Positions 43,001 through 48,827 of a DNA stretch of 64,000 nt are shown piece by piece. Source of the DNA: Candidatus Defluviilinea proxima (GTDB lineage: Bacteria; Chloroflexota; Anaerolineae; Anaerolineales; Villigracilaceae). Under the pieces are notes generated by a model. It had not been told where the DNA came from. It saw only the letters and a list, made by a program, of their open reading frames with translations, and searched no databases. Position 1 is the first letter of the stretch; the number at the start of each line of letters is the position of its first letter. The position numbers and the translations under genes are program-made. Location: NCBI GenBank assembly GCA_016721115.1, contig JADKIW010000001.1:2991501-3055500 (forward strand), written 5' to 3'.

Positions 43001-44421
43001 ATGTTAGTGGATTAACCAGTGGTGTTGTTGCAGGCGGCATGAGTGTTGGGTCATACCATGCGTGCGTACTAATTCTGGATGGTACACTCAAATGCTGGGG
43101 AAATGGTGAAGATGCGGTACCTACGGCTACGAGCTTTAGTGCACTGACCACTTACACATACGGTGACACTGCTCACAAACATGCTGTGACTTCTCTTAAT
43201 AGCGGCGAATCCTACACCTACGACGCCAACGGCAATATGACCCAACGTATCGAAAACGGACTGACCTACACCCAGGTCTTTGATGCCGAAAACCGCCTCA
43301 TCTCTGTAACTGTGAGCGGACAGACCACCCAATTCGTTTACAACGGCGACGGGGAACTCGTCAAAAAGATCAAGCCTGACGGGAGCAAGACCATCTATAT
43401 AGGCAAACTCTACGAAGTGGACAAATCCTCGAGCGGAACCGTCACCCGTACCGTGACGTATTACCCCGGCGGCGCGATGCGCATCAATAGCACGCTGTAC
43501 TATATGCTCAAAGATCACCTTGGTTCTGCCAGCGTAGTCACGGATTCAACAGGCGTAGTCGTTGGCGAACAACGTTACTATCCCTTTGGTGAGACTCGCC
43601 TCACCACAGGGACGATGTTCACCGATAAGCTGTTTACGGGCCAACAAGAGATGGCTGGACTGGGCATCTACAATTACGGCGCAAGATTCTATTCGCCGAA
43701 ACTGGGACGCTTCCTCAGTGCAGATACGATCGTGCCGAACCCATACAACCCGCAGGATTTGAATCGTTTCTCGTATGTACGGAATAATCCGTTGCGGTAT
43801 ATCGACCCCACTGGACACTGGACATGCGATGATGTACTAGGTGATAAATGTACTCACACGCCTGTGCCTAAGCCTAAGCCGCCGTTACCTGACCCTGATG
43901 ATGATGACCCACAACCTGATAATGATGGTGGTGGAGGGTGTTCAGGAGTCTTATGCATCCCCCAACCAAATGATCCGCCGACAACAAATTCGGGCCCTGT
44001 TTTATGCGGCGCCCTCGCGAACGGATATCCTTGTGAGGATGCTTCACTTACATCTTATGAAACACTAAATTTAGTGGGGAATTTATACATTGGAGGTTTA
44101 ATTGAAGTCGGTATTGGAATACCAGTAGCAATTGTTGGTGTACTCCTGTCTTCAGCACCACATCCTCTTCTCAAGGGTATAGGTATAGCAATGACTATAA
44201 CGGGCATAGTTTTAAGTGCAGACGCCGTTGCTACAGGAGTTTTGGGATCGGAAATATGGCTTGGCATGAATCCAGATTATGAAAATGGTGAAACTCAAGT
44301 TGCTATCATATATGATGCAGCATTCCCTGATGTAGTTGAATATGGCGGATACTACCAACCGCACGATTCCTATGGTTTTCTTGGAACGGTGATTCTGGAT
44401 GATTTTCTTGAAGATCACTAA
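37066..44421 (+). CDS. Giant secreted RHS/YD-repeat protein with an inserted RCC1 propeller and toxin-like tip
   Basis: Polymorphic-toxin-type surface protein, 2,451 residues, with a CAGGAGGATCT ribosome site. Order: signal peptide (1-34); Thr/Pro-rich stalk; DUF11-like domain (about 145-260); beta region ending THFSTWGIGFG (about 400-485); SpvB-like segment PTLFTGRSKYSIPLWTPPG (about 500-560); YD repeats (about 700-1670); seven RCC1 repeats, each with a KCWG-type motif (about 1680-2025); more YD repeats and the RHS core (about 2045-2250) containing DHLGSASVVTD, YYPFGETR, GARFYSPKLGRFLSADTI and YIDPTGH; then a variable tip of about 200 residues. The tip has an Asp/Asn/Gly linker with CSGVLCIP and two glycine-rich hydrophobic segments, which suggests a membrane-acting effector. 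Target is unknown. Confidence 0.88.
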   Translation: MFAIKPKKEIVFSVLLIVVMIFNAVVPIPALAMSVTDNSQTDESSIVISEHKKGGGVIANITSHLLFDLVSNKPTATATVSPTMTETPLPELTQASSPITDVTPTFDVTPTVTETLNPSSVQTDTLTPMGTSTPGSISTTSGNVPSLYFNFTAQPEQVTPGGTVTFTLEVLNTGQLPATGVQFSNVIPDMFNNIKSSTPNIAFNSKTRTLVVKSKTDISQHDGITLDVGESLTIKYTAVVSSDMLGSQFIDSANLIADGLIDPLTAEATFSLVDTDSSLSTLDAEGGEALGLNGHVKVKFPKNSVDARKVVAIQDLKSKSQPTKDGQPWLMFELQLRSPQMSSVQLLSPLNTGGDSLQDNISVPDQSSDTVKDIADGILTSTPDPLHIVTPTPDKEKKFSKEKDRIISLKTEEAKFKEPVELTVSFDGLADLATLTADTVPYLVTLDEASNTWVRVPLKSIDREANQVTAEITHFSTWGIGFGSSFPQNSANILLFDNAYPTLFTGRSKYSIPLWTPPGRNGMEPSLTLSYSSGSVDGVLGDVQAPWVGMGWNIDTAEIARKITTGDCGTVCGSGSYGYEDKFVLLLNGTGYELIPNDVTPGRYHTKRESFMYIQRHNDVLGSPSTSNATGEWWEVVEKDGTRWRLGWNANAEQLAAMKGYPGTNPPTGAWATLGYAGNEPNVVALRWRADQVTDVYGNQMTYSYSEENRLVSGTSTNYDRASYIDTIAYTKHTSGAPIEGYSVKFVLESRGTNDVPATQTAWDNWDTQRLDRIDVKYGSTVIRTYDLGYTIRSYSDGLPVVNWQTTTLTSIAMTGSSTGSPVVTTSAPTIVLGYVDKNNRAANGSNSNEWAYPRLASISNGSGSITSYSYADDGRPYTSWYNWNVTTLDVTDSINTNPMRTTFAYSTPCYSDRTAGWCNASNTGELIGYGQTTATNLAFDLSAILAKTVHKFSTSEGFSGSEPETLYQNGSGTTLKKTHTQYSGTWVTGYPGSPWDGVMFVSPLYVEEFVYTTSLVLTHRTGYGWNFNTGNMITEQQEDGANNLYRRIDYEYVTNTSPSVWILDTVARRTVKDATGAVLSQQEYGYNGNLPGVGTPTTNKPNLSRLVNGSQTVDAKYVYDTYGNLTETDLYKSYGSTGSQPSGAYIAYGSAYDSALKTYALSKTTPIIPATTITYDYGLGLPLTVTDPNGNTTTNTYDGLGRVTSIKYPGFTSPNLKYTYPTPAGLPLAVSAPSAVKAEIWDQTASVYRSAWQVVDGFGRTIQTQSPYETTGYLILNDTSYTAQGLTQYQGLPRTLSATGGSYLAPTWTSVPHTTTGYDALGRVSLVTYPDNTQETVSYSGLRTTTIDRNNHQKVGETDAYGRLVKLEEYTGSGPYTLYGTTTYEYDVRDLLKKVTDASGNVTNIGYNGFGRKDSMTDPDMGSWGYGYSAVGNLTSQTDARGCVTTIGYDDLNRPTGKTYTGPGACDSTPDVTYTYDAITSGNEGWGRRTGMTDGSGSTTYFYNVLGQATNETRTVEGTNYGLSATFDAFGRLLTQTLPSTEVLNYSYNAMGAISSLSGTNTYVSQIHYNAMGQVTDQLLGNGLTQQSCYETNTQRLSGMRVYSGALQTCGTTPTSPKLHLGYTYQANGNVSQITDATRNETLAYTYDELNRLLTVSGPYSRKFDYSVTGNMLATTGFTALSSGIFHDCGFTASTGVRCWGANDQGQLGDGTTTDHLTAPVNVSGLTSGVSSISAGYEYTCALTQQGGVKCWGDNTAGQLGDGTTTDRATPVNVSGLTSGIAAISAGYQHTCALTTTGAVKCWGSNSNGQLGDGTTTNRTSPVTVSGLGSGVVAISAGGEHTCALLATGGVKCWGNDAQGQVGDGALSNARTTPLDVSGLTSGVKKVSAGWSHTCALLTSGGVKCWGNNYNGQLGNGSNGNQNTPVDVSGLSSNVAVISTGYSHTCAVTNAGGVKCWGDNSYNQLGDGTTTAHNSPVDVSGLTSGVVAGGMSVGSYHACVLILDGTLKCWGNGEDAVPTATSFSALTTYTYGDTAHKHAVTSLNSGESYTYDANGNMTQRIENGLTYTQVFDAENRLISVTVSGQTTQFVYNGDGELVKKIKPDGSKTIYIGKLYEVDKSSSGTVTRTVTYYPGGAMRINSTLYYMLKDHLGSASVVTDSTGVVVGEQRYYPFGETRLTTGTMFTDKLFTGQQEMAGLGIYNYGARFYSPKLGRFLSADTIVPNPYNPQDLNRFSYVRNNPLRYIDPTGHWTCDDVLGDKCTHTPVPKPKPPLPDPDDDDPQPDNDGGGGCSGVLCIPQPNDPPTTNSGPVLCGALANGYPCEDASLTSYETLNLVGNLYIGGLIEVGIGIPVAIVGVLLSSAPHPLLKGIGIAMTITGIVLSADAVATGVLGSEIWLGMNPDYENGETQVAIIYDAAFPDVVEYGGYYQPHDSYGFLGTVILDDFLEDH
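42096..43140 (+). repeat. Seven tandem RCC1 repeat units inside the RHS gene
   Basis: Seven units of about 50 residues (roughly 150 bases), each with a pattern HTCAL..GGVKCWG.N..GQLGDGTTT followed by PV.VSGL.SGV..IS.G. Seven is the number of blades in a complete RCC1 beta-propeller. The block lies between YD-repeat sequence GPYSRKFDYSVTGNML and YTYGDTAHKHAVTSL, as a clean insertion. Confidence 0.85.
43576..43817. repeat. 242-bp RHS core repeat, copy A
   Basis: Encodes the end of the RHS core, from YYPFGETR to DPTGH. It is highly similar base by base to 45031-45272 (constant offset 1,455), with mostly third-position changes. It marks the junction where alternative tips attach. Confidence 0.9.
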
Positions 44422-44510
44422 CTAAAATTTAACATCCTAAGGACGCGCGTACTGTTAAATATAAAGATGATTCGCCTCCTAGTATCAATTTGTTTTGAGG
44501 ATAGAACTAC

Positions 44511-44894
44511 ATGAAAAACTACACGATGTTATCAAAAATATGGCTTGCGTTCATTCGAATTGCTTTTCTCTACTTTAGCATTGCACTGGGTGTTTTCGTA
44601 GGGTATTTCATACCTTTACTGTTGTTGCCTATATCTCCTCCGTCACATTGGTCCATGTCTAATTTTGAATTTTCCAAATTGACAATGTTGATAATGATAC
44701 CTGTATATTTGACTCTTACGGCATTCACAGCGTGGAAAAATAAAACCACCTTGAAAGAGGTGTTTGTCGAGAGAGACAAATTTCCGATCCCACTATTTCG
44801 GCACTTGATAGTTGTTTTCCTTCTGGTGGCATTTTTTGTGGCGGCTATACGTTTAGGCTTACAACTGTTATTGTTGCAGATTGTGGTGGCTTGA
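44511..44894 (+). CDS. Small membrane protein after the first RHS tip, candidate immunity protein
   Basis: A 127-residue protein with three hydrophobic spans (about 12-40, 58-75 and 95-125) and a short charged loop KNKTTLKEVFVERDKF. GAGGAT precedes the ATG. No family is recognised. In polymorphic toxin loci the gene directly after a toxin tip usually encodes its immunity protein; a membrane protein here would match a tip with hydrophobic segments. This is inference from position. Confidence 0.6.
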   Translation: MKNYTMLSKIWLAFIRIAFLYFSIALGVFVGYFIPLLLLPISPPSHWSMSNFEFSKLTMLIMIPVYLTLTAFTAWKNKTTLKEVFVERDKFPIPLFRHLIVVFLLVAFFVAAIRLGLQLLLLQIVVA

Positions 44895-45027
44895 ATAGTG
44901 GCGGTTCATATCTTATGGCATCAAAAGATCGGAATGTGCTCACTATTTTTGTTATTTGTTTGGGCGCGATTGTTACAGGAAGTTTATTAGAGTTGACTTG
45001 ATTGCTATACAACGATAAAAGATAAAG

Positions 45028-45819
45028 ATGTACTATCCCTGTGGTGAGACTCGTCTCACCACAGGGACCATGTTCACCGATAAGCTGTTCACAGGCCAAC
45101 AGGAGATGGCTGGACTGGGCATCTACAATTATGGCGCAAGATTCTACTCGCCAAAACTGGGACGCTTCCTCAGTGCCGATACAATCGTACCGAACCTATA
45201 CAATCCGCAAGACCTGAATCGCTTTTCATATGTTAGAAATTCCCCGCTAAACTATATTGATCCGACTGGACATGATCCTTATAGCACCTGTGGTGGAAAC
45301 CCAGCCTGTATTGAGTATGTCAACAAACACCCAGAGGCAGACTTCACGTCCACTTGGGGAAAAGGTAAAGACGGAGGAACCCCTGATAACAATGACGATG
45401 GAGGAGGTAACAACAATAATGGCGGAAAATGTTCGGGCTTGTGTATACCGACAGATGACACGATATCAGGAGGCGATTCAGATGTCGGATATGATATTTA
45501 CCCAGATGTAGGTGTTGCAATCCTAAACTATTATGGTACTTATCAAGTAATTAACTTGAATGAAGCACAAAATAATGGGACACTTTATCAAAATTTGATT
45601 ATGTTTGAGCAAAATGCTGATAAAAGGAAAGCCGCCAAAGAAGCAATGTTTTCGTCCAGTATTGAATTTGGGGCTCTTACTGTTGCTACTATCACGGCTG
45701 TTGTTGTTGCTTTAGCAGGTACTTTGGAAACAGCTACTGTTGTTGGTGCCCCAGTTGGAATACCACAGGTAATAGGAGCAGTGGGGGGGGGGGCTTGTAG
45801 CAGGTGGTGCTGCATATAA
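45028..45819 (+). CDS. Orphan RHS core fragment with alternative tip, frameshifted at a G tract
   Basis: A displaced RHS C-terminus of 263 residues in the sequenced frame, with no signal peptide or ribosome site. Residues 2-81 repeat the core of the large protein (YYPCGETR to YIDPTGHD); then comes a new tip with an Asp/Asn/Gly linker, CSGLCIP and a hydrophobic glycine/alanine-rich segment. At 45783-45793 there are 11 consecutive G. With 10 G the frame would continue as GLVAGGAAYKAGMDYGNAVGELES and end at the TAG at 45911-45913. It is therefore a pseudogene-like or phase-variable tip cassette, or the extra G is a sequencing error. Confidence 0.8.
   Translation: MYYPCGETRLTTGTMFTDKLFTGQQEMAGLGIYNYGARFYSPKLGRFLSADTIVPNLYNPQDLNRFSYVRNSPLNYIDPTGHDPYSTCGGNPACIEYVNKHPEADFTSTWGKGKDGGTPDNNDDGGGNNNNGGKCSGLCIPTDDTISGGDSDVGYDIYPDVGVAILNYYGTYQVINLNEAQNNGTLYQNLIMFEQNADKRKAAKEAMFSSSIEFGALTVATITAVVVALAGTLETATVVGAPVGIPQVIGAVGGGACSRWCCI
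45031..45272. repeat. 242-bp RHS core repeat, copy B
   Basis: Direct repeat of 43576-43817 at the 5' end of the orphan tip. Recombination between the copies would delete the 1.45 kb between them and join the second tip in frame to the large RHS protein. Confidence 0.9.
45783..45793. repeat. Homopolymeric G11 tract in the orphan RHS tip
   Basis: Eleven consecutive G; loss of one restores a longer reading frame to 45913. It lies within a stretch encoding Gly residues. Confidence 0.9.
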
Positions 45820-45922
45820 AGCAGGAATGGATTACGGGAATGCAGTTGGCGAATTAGAAAGCGCAAACCAAAATCTTCAAAATTCATGGAATATACTTAA
45901 TTCTACTCCATAGGATGGTAAT

Positions 45923-46288
45923 ATGAAGTCTCAAAATGTATTGTTTTTTGGTGCAGTTATTGGTTGGATAATAATTTTTACATTTGTTGAATTTTCCCCT
46001 TTAATTAGGAGCATTGGGGTTCGTCTTGTTGTATTGATATTGCCGTATAACATTATATTGTTGGCAACTAGGTTGATTGATGCTAATAGGTTATCAGATT
46101 TGTCGAAGCAGACAGCGCTGAGACAGCGTTTTATGTTTTTAAATCTCGTAAATGTATTTCTTGCTTGTGGACTTTCGGCCTTGTTTATTGACTTAAAGTA
46201 TTTCAGCCTTGCTTTAGGACTACCTAGTTTGGCCGCATTAATTTATGGATACTTTTTAAGAGATGGTGCGAATACAAGTTCTCTTTAA
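45923..46288 (+). CDS. Small membrane protein after the orphan RHS tip, candidate immunity protein
   Basis: A 121-residue protein with four hydrophobic spans (about 5-25, 33-50, 70-90 and 92-112) and few charged residues between them. It starts nine bases after the restored stop of the orphan tip at 45913. No known family. The position and the membrane topology parallel the 127-residue protein after the first tip, suggesting the matching immunity protein. The base composition is A+T-rich like the tips. Confidence 0.6.
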   Translation: MKSQNVLFFGAVIGWIIIFTFVEFSPLIRSIGVRLVVLILPYNIILLATRLIDANRLSDLSKQTALRQRFMFLNLVNVFLACGLSALFIDLKYFSLALGLPSLAALIYGYFLRDGANTSSL

Positions 46289-46583
46289 TGCGATTGTAAG
46301 ATAAACTTATGGTGACGGGATGTTTCTCCCATCTGTGTTTGGGTTAGAACCTATATTGACCAGCGGAGTCATTGTAGGTAAATAATGATACTACCCTTTC
46401 TGATAAACATGGTTGTAGAAAATTCTTTAGGGATGATAAGATTAACAGCGCCTGTAGGCGCTGTTTTTCTTTTGTCTGCCATTGCTCCCGGTCTGGCGCC
46501 GTGTCACGTGCAACGAGTGACGATATTCACAGGCCAAAATCGACTAATCCCACTATACTTATCTTTTGTCCGAAGGAGTTGGA
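46289..46583. other. Spacer between the RHS island and argF, with an acetyltransferase relic
   Basis: No intact gene is seen. On the - strand about 46311-46365 reads QYRF-stop-PKHRWEKHP, closely matching YQRGFYPKHGWEERP of the GNAT protein at 34875, so it is a decayed copy. A terminator follows at 46444-46468. Confidence 0.5.
46444..46468 (+). terminator. Intrinsic terminator before argF
   Basis: Perfect 9-bp stem AACAGCGCC/GGCGCTGTT with loop TGTA and a following T run. It would stop transcription from the RHS island entering the argF operon. Confidence 0.8.
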
Positions 46584-47507
46584 ATGAAGCACTTTCTCGC
46601 AGTATCAGATCTAACATCAGGGGAAGTTCAGGAATTGCTCGATGTGGCAATCCAGTTAAAAAAGGAACATTTTGAGAAGGGCAATGCGCCTATTTTCAAA
46701 GGCAAGGTACTGGGCATGATCTTCCAGAAGCCCAGCCTACGGACGCGCGTCTCGTTCGATATGGCGATGCGTCATTGCGGCGGCGATGCTCTTTATCTTT
46801 CCCCGAGCGAGATCGGCCTCGGCAAGCGCGAATCCATTGCGGATATTGCACGGGTCTTGTCGGGATATGTCCAAGGCTTGATGGCGCGCGTCTTTGATCA
46901 TAATCATGTACTGGAACTGGCGAAGTGGTCTGAGATTCCCGTGGTCAACGGTCTGAGCGATTACAACCATCCCTGCCAGGCCATGGCCGATGCGTTGACC
47001 ATTCAAGAGAAGTTTGGCAAGGCCAAAGGACTGAACGTCACGTATGTGGGTGACGCGAATAACGTCGCTGTTTCGCTGATGCACGTCTCTGCGAAACTCG
47101 GCTGGAACTTTACCATTGCAAATCCTGAAGGCTATGACCTGAACCCGAAAGCTGTAGGCATTGCCAAGGATATTTCCGAAGAGACCGGCGTCAAGCTTGC
47201 GTTCCTGCGTGACCCGCATGAGGCAGTCAAAGGGGCACATGTGATCTACACCGATACATGGACTTCGATGGGACAGGAAGAAGAAACCGCCAAACGCGAG
47301 AAGGTCTTCCCGCCGTATCAGGTCAATGCCAAGTTGGTGGGCGAAGCGGATAAGGATGCCATTGTCATGCATTGTTTGCCTGCGCATCGCAATCAAGAAT
47401 TGACCGATGATGTGGCCGACGGTCCGCATTCAGTCATCTTCCCGCAGGCGCATAATCGCCTCCATGCGCAGAAGGCGATTCTGGCTAGATTATTTGGTGT
47501 GGCGTAA
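46584..47507 (+). CDS. argF: Ornithine carbamoyltransferase
   Basis: Converts ornithine and carbamoyl phosphate to citrulline, or the reverse in arginine fermentation; 307 residues. The carbamoyl-phosphate loop is KPSLRTRVSF (the STRT-type motif as S-x-R-T-R), with NHPCQAMAD, and the ornithine-side MHCLPAHR. The start at 46584 has AAGGAGT at correct spacing and the family start MKHFLAVSDL; a GTG or ATG a few codons upstream overlaps that site. The next gene is an ornithine aminotransferase, so both act on ornithine. Confidence 0.95.
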   Translation: MKHFLAVSDLTSGEVQELLDVAIQLKKEHFEKGNAPIFKGKVLGMIFQKPSLRTRVSFDMAMRHCGGDALYLSPSEIGLGKRESIADIARVLSGYVQGLMARVFDHNHVLELAKWSEIPVVNGLSDYNHPCQAMADALTIQEKFGKAKGLNVTYVGDANNVAVSLMHVSAKLGWNFTIANPEGYDLNPKAVGIAKDISEETGVKLAFLRDPHEAVKGAHVIYTDTWTSMGQEEETAKREKVFPPYQVNAKLVGEADKDAIVMHCLPAHRNQELTDDVADGPHSVIFPQAHNRLHAQKAILARLFGVA

Positions 47508-47515
47508 ATCGTTTT

Positions 47516-47544
47516 GTAGGGGCAGGTCTCAGACCTGCCCCTAC
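47516..47544. repeat. Palindrome GTAGGGGCAGGTCT...AGACCTGCCCCTAC
   Basis: Perfect 14-bp arms around a single base, nine bases after the argF stop. One of three GTAGGG/GTAAGGG-type palindromes in the window. Confidence 0.75.
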
Positions 47545-47566
47545 GGAAAAATTATATTAGGTAAAA

Positions 47567-48223
47567 ATGAACACAAAAGACTTTATCGCTTTAGAGGAAC
47601 AATACGGCGCACACAATTATCACCCTTTGAATGTTGTCATTGAAAGGGCAGAAGGGGTTTGGGTCTATGATGTGGACGGGAAGAAATATCTCGATTGTCT
47701 TTCCTCCTACTCCGCAGTCAATCAGGGACATGTGCACCCTGACATTTTGAATGCACTGCTCGAACAGGCAAAGAAGGTTACGCTCACCTCGCGCGCTTTT
47801 CGCAACGACCAGTTGCCGCTCCTTTACAAAGAACTCTCCGAGATGACCGGCTACGAAATGTCCCTGCCCATGAACAGTGGGGCAGAGGCCGTGGAAACGG
47901 CGCTCAAGCTGGCGCGTAAGTGGGCCTATCAGGTCAAAGGCGTGCCGCGCCATCAGGCCGAGATCATCATCGCCGAAGGCAACTTCCACGGGCGCACGAT
48001 CTCCATCGTCAGTTTTTCCACCGAACCGTTGTATCGTGATGACTTTGGTCCGTTCACGCCGGGCTTCGTCATCGTGAAATATGGCTCTGCTGATGCCATT
48101 GAAAAAGCCATCACGCCCAACACCGCGGCCGTGTTGATCGAGCCGATTCAAGGCGAGGCCGGTGTCATCATCCCTCCGGCTGGATATTTAAAGCAAGTGG
48201 CTAACATTTGCAAAAAGAAATAA
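47567..48223 (+). CDS. rocD: Ornithine aminotransferase, N-terminal part of a frameshifted gene
   Basis: N-terminal 218 residues of a class III ornithine:2-oxoacid aminotransferase (ornithine to glutamate semialdehyde). HNYHPLNVVIERAEGVWVYDVDGKKYLD, CLSSYSAVNQGH, TLTSRAFRNDQ and LPMNSGAEAVETALKLARKW are specific for the RocD group. The frame stops at TAA 48221-48223 in the middle of the conserved block ICKKNNVLFMADEIQTG. Removing one A from the run at 48212-48220 (AAAAAGAAA) restores it and joins the frame starting at 48225. The remaining halves are intact, so this is a recent single-base lesion or a homopolymer error. Confidence 0.88.
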   Translation: MNTKDFIALEEQYGAHNYHPLNVVIERAEGVWVYDVDGKKYLDCLSSYSAVNQGHVHPDILNALLEQAKKVTLTSRAFRNDQLPLLYKELSEMTGYEMSLPMNSGAEAVETALKLARKWAYQVKGVPRHQAEIIIAEGNFHGRTISIVSFSTEPLYRDDFGPFTPGFVIVKYGSADAIEKAITPNTAAVLIEPIQGEAGVIIPPAGYLKQVANICKKK

Positions 48224-48224
48224 C

Positions 48225-48770
48225 GTGCTTTTTATGGCGGATGAAATTCAAACGGGTCTTGCCCGCACGGGGAAGCTGTTTGCCACTCAACATGAAGATG
48301 TCCGCGCTGACGTTGTGATCGTGGGCAAGGCTTTGGCTGGAGGCTTTTATCCCGTTTCGGCTGTGCTGGCTGATAAAGCCATTCTCGGCTTGTTCAAGCC
48401 CGGCGAACATGGGTCCACTTTCGGCGGGAATCCACTTGGGGCCGCAGTAGCCAGAGCTTCGTTAAGAGTGATCCGGGAAGAACGATTGGCAGAAAGAGCG
48501 CAACAGTTGGGCGAATACTTCATCGAGCAACTGTCCGAGATCCCCAGTCCGCATGTGAAAGAAGTGCGAGGCAAAGGGCTATTGATCGGCGTCGAGTTGA
48601 AGCCTGAAGCTGGTGGTGCGCGTCGTTTTTGTGAAGCGCTGCAAGAGAAAGGCATCCTTGCCAAAGAGACACATGACCACGTTATCCGCTTTGCGCCGCC
48701 GCTTGTGATTGACAAAGAAACGATCGATTGGGCGTTACCGTCCATTCGCGATGTGTTGAACACGAAATAG
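48225..48770 (+). CDS. rocD: Ornithine aminotransferase, C-terminal part of a frameshifted gene
   Basis: C-terminal 181 residues of the same enzyme. It has the cofactor Asp in MADEIQTGLARTGKL, the Schiff-base Lys in VIVGKALAGGFYPVSAVLAD, HGSTFGGNPLGAA and EVRGKGLLIGVELKPE. The GTG/ATG codons at its beginning are internal codons, not a natural start. Together with the part before it the protein would have about 400 residues, the normal length. Confidence 0.88.
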   Translation: MLFMADEIQTGLARTGKLFATQHEDVRADVVIVGKALAGGFYPVSAVLADKAILGLFKPGEHGSTFGGNPLGAAVARASLRVIREERLAERAQQLGEYFIEQLSEIPSPHVKEVRGKGLLIGVELKPEAGGARRFCEALQEKGILAKETHDHVIRFAPPLVIDKETIDWALPSIRDVLNTK

Positions 48771-48777
48771 TAATCAT

Positions 48778-48810
48778 AGACTTCCGAAGCCATAGAGACT
48801 TCGGAAGTCT
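48778..48810. repeat. GACTTCCGAAG palindrome, second copy
   Basis: Perfect 12-bp arms AGACTTCCGAAG (48778-48789) and CTTCGGAAGTCT (48799-48810), the same core as the hairpin at 15875-15915. Confidence 0.75.
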
Positions 48811-48827
48811 GGTATGGAGGTTCGACC

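Noticed and set aside
42096..43140. CRISPR array in the ~150-bp tandem repeats
   Set aside because: The repeats are coding, degenerate, in frame and match RCC1 blades; no short identical repeats with unique spacers are present anywhere in the window.
44915..45001. 28-codon hydrophobic ORF between the first immunity candidate and the orphan tip
   Set aside because: Too short, no convincing ribosome site; may be residue of a deleted gene.
46385..46675. 96-residue + strand ORF before argF
   Set aside because: It spans the terminator hairpin and runs into argF in another frame; no family or ribosome site.
48211..48223. Programmed frameshift site in ornithine aminotransferase
   Set aside because: CAAAAAG is not the canonical A-AAA-AAG heptamer and the required direction is +1, so a mutation or sequencing error is simpler.
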